A stretch of 64,000 nucleotides of DNA from Limnephilus marmoratus (Eukaryota; Arthropoda; Insecta; Trichoptera; Limnephilidae). The notes beneath the pieces are model-generated. The model saw only the letters and a list, made by a program, of their open reading frames with translations, ran no database searches and was not told the origin of the DNA. Positions 51,695 to 64,000 of the stretch are shown one piece after another (within the stretch, counting starts at the first letter, position 1; each line of letters begins with the position of its first letter). Made by a program: the position numbers and the translations under genes. The stretch lies in contig OU862910.1 of the NCBI GenBank assembly GCA_917880885.1, forward strand, positions 9,746,710-9,810,709, written 5' to 3'.

Positions 51695-53954
51695 CTGAAA
51701 ACAGTTGATTATTAGAAACATGTGCGTATAGGTATAAAACAATGTGCAAGATACACAAAACGGTGTCCGTGAAAACATAGCGACGATATATACTAGCACG
51801 TCGTAGGTCAATCGCAAAATCAAGCAGATCATAATGCGCCTTTGGCACATCACAATATGCTGCCATTTCACGATCGGCCTACGACATATTATATGCGTAT
51901 AAGAGCAAACAATTATCCCAATCAAAATTCAGGAGCATGAATGATATTTATCAGTAAATACAGATTGAAACCTTCAATATTTCTTCTGTATTCCTTTGAT
52001 TGAAAGAAATTCGTGGACACAAAAAAAAAACATGATAATTGTTCATTTTATGCTGACTAGACTACATATCATGTTGATACGAGTCCTGGCCGCTTCTAGG
52101 AAAATCGTCCACTCCTTCAATCTCTCTCGTCCAGTTTATATTGTAGTCCAGTCACTTAAGCTAAAAAAGGATCAACCTCGGAATGAAACGGAATATGTTG
52201 AAAATTTGTATAAACCTTTATTTTGGTATTCTAAATGTTGTCTCAAAAATCTTGTAAGGTCGCGTGTGAGTGTCTTTAGATATTTAAGGTCAAAGGTCAC
52301 GAAAATCAGTTTTTTGGAAATATCTCGCTCTTTTGCCTCGAATCGTATTAAAAAGCACATCCTAAACTATTTCTCACAGCATACTTTCATCATGTCATAA
52401 AATAGCCTGTTTCGTGATCAATACTACATACAATTTGTACGTCCTGTCTTGCGGAGCCGATCCAGTAATATGTCTTGTTATCGATGGATCTTATATGTGG
52501 TGGTTGAACCTCTTCCACCAGAAACTATTTACTTGTTTTGGATTGTGAGATCTTCCTGCCAAAAATATCTCACATCCTTCCGCCATTCTGCACCCGGGTT
52601 CAGAACCCTGATGAGTGTTTTATGAAGATTGGATTTGGACCTTTTCGTTCTGTCGAAGTTTCATTTGAGACTGTAGTAGCGTCTGTTGGCCAGGGTGATT
52701 TTTCTGATCATTTTCTGTCATTTTGCAGAGCAACCAAAGTTCTAACAAAATGTCGACTTGTGTATTATCTTCTTCCTAAGGTTTTTTATGGCAATTGGGT
52801 GAAACAGAAAAACCACTTTATGTAAAGTTTGGTTGAAGAACAAGCCATCTGTTACTAATACTACCATCTATTCGATGGTTACTCAGTCAAGTGTAAAGTT
52901 TAAATTTAATGTAAAGACAATGTCATAGACGTTCGTGCTTTCTTCAAGATCAAATTTCCCTTGTTCAAGTAAATCAGAGAAGTTTACACAGAACGTACAT
53001 TCAAAACGAACAGTTTTAATATTCAGAAACTTTAGAATTCTTCAAAAGCCAAGTTCAATTATAAAAGTCTTCAGTGTTTTAAAGACCATTAAAATTTACG
53101 CGAGCCAGAATCTATCGGGTAGTCACTGTACATCCGTAATTAAAATTTCATTAGGGGCATTAAATTCTGAATTAGAACCAATTCATTCAAGTGAAAATTC
53201 CTTTGAATAGTTTAACTAGGCTCCTAATTCCACATAAGTCCGACGGGTAACCCCTTAGCATTTAATGAGCTTTACAAGACATACATTTTACATAATATAC
53301 AGAATGATCGATACATATGTACATGGTGCTTTGTATTGAACGCAGTACTCTCACATGTACATTGCTTGCATATAGTATGTATCAAACTTGTTATAAACAA
53401 AAATTTAGGTGAAGGTGGAAAAACACACAAAAAAAAGAACATTCCGATTTTTTTTCCCAAAAAGACCCACTTCCATAGGGATAAGCAAGTATCCGATGCT
53501 GTAATGATTCAAGTATATTGGCTACTCTCGCTTACGCGGAGCCGTACATCTGCTTTTGGATAAATAATTGTGGTGTACTGGATTATTCACTGAGGATTCC
53601 AGTTGATGATCGGGAGTTTTCAATAATACTTGGTTGACCGAGATAACGAGTTTATTTATTATCGTTATCGCGTTTAGTATATCGTATATGATCGGATACC
53701 TTCGTAACGTTCGGATATAAAGACCCGACCGGATTAGACCTGAACGAGTGACAGTTGTCTCTCTCATGTAGTAGATTCTATTGAGACACCTTAAAAACAA
53801 ACAAACTACATGTAACTTGTAACGGGTTGATTCAATCATGAATAATCCAACCCCAAATACGATAAATGACTGGAAGTATACATGCGTTGAAGATTTTCCT
53901 TTTTATTTGGATACTTAGCTCCTTGGATTTCAAGACTTCTTTCAAAGACCAGTA
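51695..53954 (-). other. dpr intron, no exon or repeat recognised
   Basis: Several frames of 90-130 residues (for example 51,996-52,400 and 52,538-52,825) have no recognisable domain. A GC-richer, stop-containing stretch at 52,440-52,760 might be a worn repeat. The minus-strand intron start lies beyond the window. Confidence 0.4.
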
Positions 53955-53957
53955 TTT

Positions 53958-54262
53958 CTACCATCCATTTGCTATTCTTCGTTCGATTTCTTTAGTGGTT
54001 TGATCTTTATGAGATATTATCTTTCCTAAATAGATGTACACATATTCGAGTGGTTGGTTGTCAATTTTTATATTTACTGGTTCAGAGTTTGTAAACAATT
54101 TTGTTTTGACTTTGTTCATGCATAGGCCGACTTTTACGCTTTCGTCATTTAGAGGTTCTATCATTCTCTTTAGGTGCATTGGGTTTGCCTCGAATAGTAC
54201 TATATTGTCTGCAAATCTTAAGTGGTTCAGTTTTACACGTTGATACCATATTTTTCTCAATC
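53958..54262 (-). pseudogene. RTE-type LINE RT fragment
   Basis: Reads LNHLRFADNIVLFEANP (active site ADN for ADD), VGLCMNKVKTKLF, YIYLGKIISHKDQ, and TKEIERRIANGW. This LRFADDIVL / KVGL.MN..KTK / YLG..IS / EI.RRI..GW order marks the RTE-BovB group and differs from the RTE at 4,940. Asp-to-Asn in the active site; both ends are missing. Confidence 0.75.
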
Positions 54263-56685
54263 TAGTTTGCGGAAGATACTTTCCAGAGCAGCCGAGAACA
54301 ATTTTGGTACAAACTATCTATTCTAAGCACTTCTTTTGAGAGACAATGAAACCACATATATATTTATAAACATTTCATATAATAATTATTCAAAAGACAA
54401 TAATTATTCCAAACTAGCTTATCAGTCTACAACTCATCTATGACCCCGCCCCTGAAATCGCTTTTTCCATAGCGATACAGATTGTGTTTAAAAGTTTTTT
54501 GAACTATTATTTTATTATTTTACTATCTACATTTACGTTGTCAGTTGTCACAATGGTAATATATTTTTGTACTTAAATATTGTGTTCATAAATATTTTGC
54601 GTCAAATACCGATCACGCTGTATTTTCCCGTTATTTGACTGACGAATTAAATTTTATTGGTATTAGGGTATTTTAATATAACATGCCTATCCAAAACCCA
54701 ACATTTATTGGCATTCATTTATCAAAGTCTCTCACAACACGAATCTTTTTTCGTAATGTTTCAATCACAACAAATAGCATTCATTTTCATCGCCATCATC
54801 ATTACTTTGGATTATTCACCTCTAGGAATCCAAGATCCGATGCTGACTATAAATGGAGAAAAGTAGATCTAATTCAAACATTATCAAAGCGTCCATTCTT
54901 GATCCTATCCACTTCAACGTCATGATTCGTGGAATCTCTAAATAACTAATCGGATTAATGTGTTTCCTAAATATATGGACAAAACATTAAGTGATCACGT
55001 GCACATAAAAAAATTTGACATAGAGACACGCACCACAGCATGTAAAATTCGGGATCAGACCGCTAACAACAACACTCCTTATGTAAATGGTGATAAGGTT
55101 TAAATTCCCATTTAACACCAGCCGCATGTTTTGTCTTATTCAAGAAAAAATGTCCCTAAAAAGCGTGTTTTATTTTATTTTGAAAAGTTGAGGCACAAAT
55201 ATTTAAATGATTTACGATCGTTTTCTAAAGAATTAAATTTTCCACATTCTCACTATATTATTCATTTAAAAATATTTTTAAAAGACACTTTAGAACCCAC
55301 AGCCGGGAAAAACCTTCCCAGTGTTCTTATACATCTATTTGCTTATTATATACAGAAGTCATATTTAGCAAAACCATTTTAGCTTTTAGAATGCACCTAT
55401 TCGTCTTTTTTAATAAATATTATTATTAGCCAATCTAGCTTAAGTTTTTCTTGAGATAGCACTGTAGGTACAGTGTAAAACAATAAAGATTGATTACAAG
55501 CTTAGCCAACTAAACTAACTCTTTACGTAACTCGGTTTCTATCTAAACGCTTCAAAATATATATTAGTTTGCGCACAGAACGTGCTCATTGGCTTAATGT
55601 TTTTGTATTACTGAAATTGGACAAAACAAGCTAGATTTTTTTTCTTTCACCGCGGCACACCTAACATCGGCCCACGGCACGTCGCCGTCGGTCGGAGCAC
55701 TGGTATAGATCACACTTCTAGATAATTTCAGTTCAGTGACACAGACTATTCAGTGATTATTCAGCGGAGAACATTACTTTTACTACAGAGTTTCGCAATT
55801 TTTCATAATAAATAGGCCGTTAGTGTTATTTTTCAGAAGATAAGATTTTGTAAATAAACTACGTTTTTCACGACATGGGCTAATTTTGCATGTTGTTTTC
55901 AGACAGAAAATTTGAAATTAAAATTTAAAAAAATGGCAATATTTACTAAAATAACAAAAAAAATCTGAAAAATTCTAAGAAAAGTTACTGCGTGTTTATC
56001 TTAAATTTACGCGAAAGCTCTCTTGTTTCTCACGCGTCTCGTTTGAAAACGAAAAAGACAGAAGATACTAGAACGTTGACGTCACGTGCGATCACTTGCT
56101 GGCACTAGTTTATATTGACTAATCGACACTAAAAATCGCGGTAGGGGTCTCTCAATCTCAGAGGAATAGTCAACCCATAATATTCGTACTAACTACGAGA
56201 ATTTCATTTGCGCTGCCTAACCTCGTTTATTTACTTAAATTAAATTTACTGTTATATCTAACCACCATAAACTTCAACTGGATCATCCGTAACTAATTTA
56301 GAGGTCAAAGCTAACATTTTCTTAGTACTCGTAGCACAAGCAATAGGAATCAATATTACGTAAATAAATGTAAAGAATGCGGAATGAACACTCGATATTT
56401 AGGAACTAAATAGTTGCTTTGACCTTACTACATCGAATAACTTTAGATGCGTCCGTGTGCCTTATACATATATCTGATTGAATCTGTAATAATAATATTA
56501 ATTGAGTCTACACAATGAACCATCGTTACGGGCTGAGCATAAAAAATCATTATATGTCACTTTCTGTCTGCATCGTTTTTTTTTAATAATTCAAGTTGCA
56601 ACCTATCCAAAATTCTGTGTGGGCGATCATTTCACAATGAAAATGAAAACGATTAAAAAAACTAACTAACCATTACGCTGTTTTC
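54263..56685. other. Intronic, nothing recognised
   Basis: AT-rich. Overlapping frames at 54,657-54,925 have no domain. A GC-richer word CACCTAACATCGGCCCACGG (55,659) stands alone. Confidence 0.4.
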
Positions 56686-56689
56686 CCAA

Positions 56690-57165
56690 AGGAATTGGTG
56701 AAACGAACGGACCGCCAAACAACTCGGTCTTGGCATACACTCTTTGCCTCATTCACATTCGTCTCATGCACGCTCTTCTATTATTCTGACTCTTGGCATG
56801 GCCCGACTCAAGTATCTGATTCACTTGATCGTGCTATGTCTTCCTCGGGCGTTTCCGACTTCTTCTACCATTAAAATTTATGTCGTATAGTCTCCTTACA
56901 TTTCTTTCTTCGTTCGTTCCCTCTACGAGCCCAAACCATCTGAGGGTCCCTTTCTTAATCTTAGATACTCATTACGCTTGCATCAGCCTTGCTTTCTTTG
57001 CGGATCTCCACATTTCTCACCCGATCATACAAGGTTTTACCACATACGCCTCAGGGATCTCATTTCTACAGCATTCAATCAACTTTCACCCTTCCTCTGC
57101 CAGTTCCATACTCACTGTTAAACATCAGGGCAGGTACCAGCACTCAATTTTGGTCTACTAGCTTC
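56690..57165 (-). pseudogene. LINE C-terminal remnant (family of 37,568), copy 4
   Basis: Minus strand: MRSLRRMW, VSKIKKGTLRWFGLVEGTN, RRLYDINFNGRRSRKRPRKT, HDQVNQILESGHAKSQNNRR, all matching 37,568-38,034 with stops and frameshifts. It is the second-best copy. Frames on the plus strand are shadows. Confidence 0.7.
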
Positions 57166-57244
57166 GTTTCATTGGACAGTTTTTTGTTACCGCGAACGGC
57201 ATTCAGTCCTGCATTAATTGAGTTACCTGTATTTACCCTTCTTT

Positions 57245-57410
57245 CTATATAGTTGTGAATGATGAATACTTGGAGCAGGTGGACGAGTTTGTGTATCTGG
57301 GAAGTATGATAGAGATCAACCTTCCCATCTCTCGTAAACAAACTTCCCTGATACAAACTCATCCACCTGATTCAATTATTCATTAGTACAACTATAATAA
57401 CGATTTTATG
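57245..57410. repeat. Short inverted duplication of a LINE fragment
   Basis: GGTGGACGAGTTTGTGTATC (57,278) and its mirror GATACAAACTCATCCACC (57,352) are about 30 bp apart. The left copy reads EYLEQVDEFVYLGSM, the Y-L-G motif that precedes the YGSETW region in endonuclease-RT proteins; the right copy is the same piece reversed. It lies next to copy 4, so the LINE was probably rearranged here. Confidence 0.65.
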
Positions 57411-57429
57411 TTATTTATTTACTTACAGT

Positions 57430-58101
57430 TTTCCAATAATCAATGGTATGATAATAAAAAATATATACCTCGCACTTGCACAATCCACAATGGAATACGG
57501 CATTATTGCCTGGGGCTGTGCCAGTAAAAAATACATTAATACACTGTTTAAAGCTCAGAAAACCCTAATAAAAGTAATACTTAAGTTACCAATACTAACA
57601 CCCACTTCAATCAGATTCGAAAAATTCCCAGTGCTGAAAATTAAAAAATTATATTCAAAACAAATACTTACTTTCCTTTACAAGAACTTATCCACATTTA
57701 ACACTTCACAAAATTCTCGCAATACTAGAAATACCAAAAACAAACACATCCTTTGGACAAAAACACTACAGATACCAGGCTATAAAACTATACAATTCTC
57801 TTCCTACACAATATAAAACAACTAATATTATTGAATACAAAAAAACATAAGAAACTGGCTACAATCTTTTTAACTTTTAATTCATTATTTTTGTCGAATT
57901 GAAGTGATTTTATATTTTGTTTTTTATTGTTTCTCTTTTTATATTAGCTATTAACACTCTTTTGTTTTACTATTCATAATTTATAATTTATAATTTACAA
58001 CTGAAAAATGTCCTCTACAACACAGGTGAACTGCTAGTGTGGAGGACAATATATTATACCTTTGTAATGTAAATGTACTAAGAATAAATAAATAAATAAA
58101 T
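57430..58101 (+). pseudogene. CR1/Jockey-type LINE 3' fragment
   Basis: Reads IIKNIYLALAQSTMEYGIIA, WGCASKKYINTLFKAQKTLI, KVILKLPILTPT, then a stop at 57,814 and a 3' UTR with (AATA)n tail at 58,083-58,101. The WGCA..YI..L...QK..IK.IL pattern and the tail place it close to the intact LINE at 22,645-26,945. Confidence 0.75.
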
Positions 58102-60112
58102 TACGATTTCCAAATATCACTTTTAATAAAAATGTTTCTAATTACTTTCTCGGTATAGCTCACGGTAACAAAGCAATAAAGGCTTGACTGCGAATGACTG
58201 TTATTAATACAATTAGTATCTGCCTGTGGGACAAAATTACAGCACATTTATTAAGGGCGTACATAGTACCAGGCGATACATAATCCAGAAATTACATTTT
58301 GTACACAACTTTAATTGGGCGCCCGAGAAAACGCTAGGGATTTGAGCGTTTTCCGACGATATTAAAAATTCCCGAGAAAAAATCCTGCGTTCGCTACGTG
58401 AACATAAAATAGAATTTATAATTCTCTAAACACCTATAAATGAAACGTTCAAAATGAACAAACAAGTTCCTAGATGATCAAATTAAAAAATAATAATTCT
58501 CGTTAAATTTCCAGAAGAGAATCTCTTTAAAAATTCCAGATTCCGCCCTTACCTCGCTAAGCTCACATCATAGATTTTTAAAATATTTTTAACGAGCTTT
58601 CTACTGTAAAATAAATTTAATTACAGTCTGAGAAGCAGTATTTTGCAGACCGAAGATTTCTTTTGAAATCTGAAAGGACAATCTTTTCTTAAGGTTTTAG
58701 CAGTAAATTGCCTTTTTATTCAGAGCGCACTGATAAGAAGTGCCTGTTTATAGCGACGATAGATGAATCTATCTGATTTTCTTGACATTATTTTATATTA
58801 AAGAAACGAGAAAGAAATGTACAGCGTTATCACAAATCTAGATTAAGAAAAGGTTTTCCGTATGTCTTTGATAATTACTTCCGAGATTGACGGCGTAGAT
58901 TATCTAAACTTCTGATGTGCAGAACCAATCTATCACACGATAGTATTAATACCCTAGCGTCTGTACGGTTAAAATTAAGGAACTCGACTTCGAGTACATC
59001 TCTGACGCCGGGCCTTGTGGAAACCATATGTGTACGTAAAGTTTGGGACTAAGCTACTGTGTGTCTTCCGCCAAGCGGCTAGTTGATGACGTTTATATCA
59101 GTTTGAAGAGTTCTCCCGTTTCTGAACAAAATGCAATCAGTGAATTATGATAAATAAAATTTGTATCACGCTATTATTATTAACTGAAACAAGTAGTCAT
59201 AATTGACTATCCTAAATCATTGAGACTGAAACCAAAGAGACACTAAATGGCAAAAGAAATTTAGAAAACCAACATGTAAAAAGTCGAGGGCAAAATTTCA
59301 AAGACCTTAATCAAGTGCCGTCTTCATATTAAAGTTGGGCTACCATCAATCTAAACTACTTCGTCTTCTTTCTTCTGTGGTACGCTTTACCCGCTCCTTT
59401 TCCCAATAAAGCCAAAATAAAGCAGTGGAAATGTACCTGTCTGATGATTCTATGAAATTGTTCGCGTTGAAAATGTAGAAATTCATTGAGTAATAATAAA
59501 ATAGTTTTGAACGAATTTAACTGTTTCAGATGTAGAATTGTTAATTATTTTGTTAAGTTGATCTCTATTTGTGTGATCTTTACTGCCAGTGATGTATAAT
59601 TAAAGTCCCTCAGAAAGATGCACTTAATTAAATCGCATCCAATGCAACCACAGTCGCTGAGCGCACTTCCACTTGTGGGACCCCAAATAGTGTTAGAGTT
59701 GGCTGACACATTAATCTCGCTGGTTAGGTAGGACGCTTGATTAGCAATCAGATGGATAGAGTTCCATTCGCACATTCAGTCGGTACGTACTTCCTAAAAC
59801 GTTTTGAACAATAAACCTGTCTTTCTGATCGCACATTGTGTGAATGTGAATCAAGTTCAAACACAGAGCACAATGTTGAAATACGTTTACGCCTAGTTTT
59901 TAGAAGATGAACAATATACGCAGGCGATATAAAGATCTTTAAAAAAAATTGTCTAGTCGGGCGCCGCGCTACCATAAATATTGTGGATAAAAAAAATAAA
60001 TTAAAGACAAAAATTGTATGTCCTTGTTCGTCTTTTGGCCGCAATAGAGATAAGTTTGCAACTATTTGATATACATATTATGAATGCTTTGATGACAATG
60101 TGATATTCCATT
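58102..60112. other. Intronic; repeat C copy 2 at 58,945-59,062
   Basis: Apart from repeat C (CTAGCGTCTGTACGGTTAAA, CGACTTCGAGT, AAGCTACT) nothing is recognised. A minus-strand frame at 59,748-60,044 has no domain. Confidence 0.4.
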
Positions 60113-60532
60113 TTAAGGCGCCGCTACCCGCATTTCCACCGTTTTCTTTCATATATCCCTTAAACATTTGAAGTTTTTAAGCTCTTAAATAAATATATGT
60201 TATTGAAGATAATGTCTAGATGCTGCCCACGCCGAAACACATATTATATGAAATTCCCTCGATAGAAAAAAATCGCTAAGTGCGCTCCAAAAATTATTAA
60301 AAACAAGTCTGTTTCTATTATCTCATATTTGTGAAAAAATTCACGATGTTTCTTTAAATGGTACTTAAGATGTTCCCCACGAGATTTTTGCTCTATTTTA
60401 CACGAGCGTGTTTTATTAAACCTTTTCGCAATTTTCGCATCGATTTTGACGCTTTAAATGTTAGCGCTCTCCTCTAACATTCGTAATTTCATATCTCTCC
60501 ATCTTGTTTTTAGCCCGGTTGCGAGCCCTTAA
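60113..60532 (+). mobile_element. TTAA-flanked MITE, copy 2
   Basis: TTAA at 60,113-60,116 and 60,529-60,532. Left end GGCGCCGCTACCCGCATTTC, right end GCCCGGTTGCGAGCCC. Same internal blocks and same orientation as 44,677 and 61,981. Confidence 0.75.
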
Positions 60533-61980
60533 GTCAAAAAGGAGAGATTCGAGGAGAAAATCCCTTACTTCTTGTAGGCATCATGAAATAATCTGTCTTC
60601 GTTAAAGCAAGCTTCACTACAGCCAGTATTCTTTTTTTGTATTTGTTTGCAAGTATATGTGACAATCGCACAGCACTCTTTTTAGGGAGAATTGCCTTGA
60701 ACAACAAAAAAAAAACTTTTAAAAATGTTGTCGTACCAATTTGTAAAATTGTTTATTATCTATGTACGTGAAATAAAAAAAATTGGTTTTTCTGTAACCA
60801 GCTTTATTTAACAGTAAATAAGTACATGTTTAAGATACAAAGTTTTATAACTTCGAAGTTTCGAAGAAGTGTAAAGAAAGCAAACCATCATACACAGCAA
60901 ATCCACGAGTCTGGCATTATTTTGAAAATGATTACTCTCGCGATACACTTGGTAATTGTGGAGTTCCTAGAACTGTGATGCTCTGAAATCTTGTTCGGAT
61001 TTCCCAAAGGCACGGAACAACGTTTTATAAACTTCATAAGCAAAGTTAGCGTAATAAAGTTAGTAAATGTGAAGGAGTTGGAGAAACGTGAAAGTTGAAA
61101 GTCGGGCATCGGATTAACCTTTTCCTTCAAAGTCATCGTTGTTCAAGTTTCCACCATTGTCTTCAGCCGACACATCTCAACATTTACTTAAATCTCGGCA
61201 TTCCTTTATTGTCCTCCTCTTCTCTTCTTCTCTCTCTTCTTACTCTGCGGTGAGCTTTTAAGCCTCATTTAGAGTGGAATGTCTCTGGAATGGTGACAAC
61301 AATCATAAGGTTCTTGGAAATACTCGTAACAAACACGTTGAAACTATTTATTTTTACGTAATAATCACCGGAAATACTTATATAACAGATATTACAATTT
61401 TTATATGGTTCGTCTGATTTTAAAAGCTTTTATAGAAAAGTAAGCTGATTCTTTTTCCACGGTTGCTACTCGCTACCATGTACCTTTATATGTACTGGCT
61501 GAAACTTTCTTCTTAATCTTAGAGTACGTGTTCCAAGTTAACAAATCAGTGCCCCCTGATGTACCGGAACACAGGAACTATAGGTATATTGTGTAAAATA
61601 ATAGTGTGTCCACAATTTTTGAGATAAAGATAAGTTCTTCAACCTGTTAGACCAAATCGCTAAAGAGCCAATTCCAATAATGTTAATCTGTACTGATTTG
61701 GAAGAAAACTACGAAATTTAAAATATGTCGCCGGTTTGCGTAAGATCTTTTTACTTTTTAGTTTTAGACGGGCCAATGAAAATTATAATCTGTTAAAGAA
61801 TAATTTCAACACAATCTGTCCGGAAAATAATGTTAAACTAAACCTTAGTAGACATAACCAAGAAAAAGAAACCAAATAAGGTAACTAATTTACTTCGGTT
61901 ATCTGGGACACCATTCGGTTTAATGTGGACAAATACCGTTATGAAGTTGATGCAAAACGTTCTCAGTAAACGAATTTTAG
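60533..61980. other. Intronic, nothing recognised
   Basis: No exon, domain or repeat end found. A minus-strand frame (60,888-61,136) is not recognised. Confidence 0.4.
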
Positions 61981-62389
61981 TTAAGGGCCCGCAACCCGGA
62001 TTTCTACCGATTTATTACATATTTACATATACTCTTAAAAAATATATGTTATTCTTGAAGATAATATCTAGGCTTTGCCCGCACTGAAACGCAAAAAATT
62101 CCCTCGATAGAAAAAAATCGCAAAGTATGCTCCAAAAATTATTATAAACACGTTTGTTTCAGTTATTTTACAAGTTATATGTATGAAAAAATTCGCAGTG
62201 TTTCTTTAAATGCTGTTTAAGATAATGCCCGCGAGATTTTTGCTCTTTTTTAAACGAGTCGTGTTTTATTAAACATTTTCGCATTTTTCGCATTGATTTT
62301 GTCGCTGTAAATGTTAGCGCTCTCCTCTAACATTCATAATTTCGTATCTCTCCGTCTTCTTCTTTTCGAATCCGGTTGCAGAGCCTTAA
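61981..62389 (+). mobile_element. TTAA-flanked MITE, copy 3
   Basis: TTAA at 61,981-61,984 and 62,386-62,389. Left end GGGCCCGCAACCCGG best preserves the terminal inverted repeat (compare GGTTGCGGGCCC at the right end of copy 1). Internal blocks as in the other copies, with an approximately 20-bp deletion near 62,030. Confidence 0.75.
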
Positions 62390-63570
62390 GACGGGCGGGC
62401 ATTTGGTATGTGACGCGGGAGAGGGCAGGGGATGCGCCGCGTTACGGGTGTTTGGATTTCTTTCGGCAGTAATTCGGTGGACTTCGCCCACTATTTCAAA
62501 ATATTTGCTCGATTTCACAAGGAGTAAGGAGAGTTTGAGCCTACTTCAGGCGTACAGACAAGTCAACAACCCACAACTCACTTTTATCTCTTCGTTTTAC
62601 GTTTTATTTGTTCCCCATCGCAAAGAACCTTCAAGTACTAAATTTAAAGAAAAACGATGTGAACATGGAATGATAAAGAGATAAGACAACAGTTTTTTTT
62701 TTAAGTTTGATTTTTCTGATATTGTTTGATCCATGATTTTTTAAAGCTCTGTTTGGATTTGGCTTTGTCCTCATATCTTCCTCAGAAACTTTCTGAATTC
62801 TGAACTCACGTAGGTCCTATTATCTGCAACCCCTCCCGGAAACATTTTATCCTTCTGTTCACTCTGTTCAGTCGCCTGGGAATAAGTCCAGTTGCGAAAC
62901 CACTGTCATAGAGTCAAGGGCGAGTACGATAACGCGAGACTATAATATTGTTTATTACTTTATCAATCTTACCACTCCCGTTGCACGTTACACGGCAGTC
63001 TTCTGCCGTGTAACGTGCAACAAATTACACTCGTCGTGATCAATAGTACACAATTTACTACAGTTTTTTGGCAAACAAAAACCTTTGGAGTCTACGTCCA
63101 AAGAAAGTAGTGGAATATTTTAGTTAAACTGGTTCAAATAGCGCAGACCCATGAAAAATCATGGGATAGTCTGAATTCACAACAAATCAGTTCCAATTTT
63201 GAAAATTACAATATATTTTTTTAGTTTAATATATTATATCATGGGAGGTTCTTTATTGCCTGTCTGAATTTTTCAAGCAATCAGTTCCGGTTTTGAAAAG
63301 CAAATACGAGTTCATTGAACCAGATTTAAAGCAGGAATAATTTCCCTCAGGAATAAACAACGCACTTCATAGACAACCAAAATTACTATTTTTGATTATT
63401 TCATTTAATTTTAACACGTGGTATACTTTAACATGTTTTAGAATGATAGATAGGTACTGTTAAGTTACCTAAAATCAGTTCCTAGAAAGCAGTTTTAGTG
63501 ACTACATCTGTAGATGCGGATACTTCGAAACCTTCCTCTTTCCAATCACCATATTATTGTTTTATTTTTT
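62390..63570. other. Intronic; perfect 19-bp hairpin at 62,980-63,021
   Basis: GTTGCACGTTACACGGCAG (62,980-62,998), a TCTT loop, and CTGCCGTGTAACGTGCAAC (63,003-63,021): a perfect palindrome apart from the 4-nt loop. The GC-rich patch 62,390-62,470 has a frame with no recognised product. The rest shows nothing. Confidence 0.5.
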
Positions 63571-64000
63571 TACAATTCCACACAAGAGACCCTGGTGAAA
63601 ATCATTTCCATCTCTGGGAAAGCTGTGTAAGGGTTTTTTTCCAGAAATAGAAAGAAAACCTTTGCCTTAGGTCACCCCAAGTGATTCGCTACATTTGTGG
63701 ACTTACGAGGGGTACCCGGGTTTATGGAGTATGGTTTGTCTAGGTCTAGATCTTGGGGGTGGATGCGACTACCCACCTTTTGCGACTTATATTATTATTT
63801 TTTATTTATTTACTGTCCGCAGGGTTTTTACATTTGGCAGATAATGTTTACATTTTTTTACACAATGGTTAGTAAAACTCGTTGAGGGAGGCATTTTGAC
63901 CTCTCCATTCAAACTCTCTCGACCCATCGTTTTGCACCGCATTGGAGGTACGGATTCATACATCCATCGACGCTCTACACAGCATTCCCTTATATGACAT
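63571..64000 (-). repeat. Dispersed repeat A, rearranged copy running off the window
   Basis: 63,578-63,650 is in forward orientation (CACACAAGAGACCCTGGTG). From 63,665 the order is reversed (GGTCACCCCAAGTGATTCGC, GGGTACCCGGGTTTATGGAG), an AT-rich piece intervenes (63,783-63,870), and 63,870-64,000 continues reversed (CTCTCTCGACCCATCG). It seems to be two copies in opposite orientation, or one broken by an inversion. Confidence 0.5.

Noticed and set aside
51242..51925. 227-residue protein with Ig motif and low-complexity tail
   Set aside because: The Ig part is a bona fide exon, but the frame runs through an acceptor on one side and a donor on the other; the tail is a minisatellite in the intron. 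Kept only as a possible intron-retention product.
52538..53210. Possible upstream dpr exons
   Set aside because: Wrong strand, no Ig cysteine/tryptophan pattern and no splice-compatible frame; Ig1 exons must lie outside the window.
62327..62518. 63-residue minus-strand frame as a dpr exon
   Set aside because: It overlaps the MITE end at 62,389 and lacks any Dpr Ig motif.

Overview
The window is AT-rich, intron-bearing arthropod DNA, almost certainly insect. The gene content, the short TTAGG-like stretch near 18,390 and the repertoire of transposable elements (RTE, CR1/Jockey-type LINEs, Penelope, Helitrons, hAT and TTAA-type MITEs, tRNA-derived SINEs) all fit that. I cannot assign an insect order from sequence alone.

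The only host gene I can support is on the minus strand. It is a member of the dpr (defective proboscis extension response) family of neuronal immunoglobulin cell-surface proteins. Two exons are visible: the C-terminal half of the second Ig domain (51,526-51,694) and the terminal exon (35,035-35,162). The split codon joins them cleanly into the family's conserved LNGE..P.AMQ junction, followed by a hydrophobic tail and a stop. The intron between them is about 16.4 kb. Earlier exons lie beyond position 64,000, so the right-hand 12.3 kb is also intron. Everything below about 34,000 is 3' of the gene.

The rest is mobile and repetitive DNA. Left to right: a diverged 26-28 bp array in two orientations (166-654); Helitron and LINE debris; a hAT MITE with a perfect 8-bp target duplication (3,309-3,678); a foldback; a nearly full-length but broken RTE (4,940-9,335, minus) whose 3' tail is shared with an adjacent tRNA-headed SINE (9,390-9,552); several dispersed repeat families (10,195-15,120); a foldback of roughly 0.9 kb (17,875-18,770); a putative solo LTR (19,513-19,982); a Penelope fragment with a GIY-YIG remnant and a foldable hammerhead ribozyme (22,092-22,592); a CR1/Jockey-type LINE with an intact 993-residue ORF2 and a frameshifted ORF1 (22,645-26,945); Helitrons (27,361-29,870); and a 2.2-kb satellite of about 34 copies of a 64-bp unit (30,800-32,978).

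Inside the dpr introns sit more LINE fragments, a second hAT element with perfect TSDs and a nested LINE (38,749-40,488), Helitron-like copies (47,187-48,545), a 343-bp long inverted repeat (49,015-49,357), a 15-bp minisatellite directly beside the splice donor (51,244-51,512), and three copies of a TTAA-flanked MITE (44,677, 60,113 and 61,981).

All calls come from reading the sequence by eye. Family names rest on motif recognition, and ends of repeats without target duplications are approximate.
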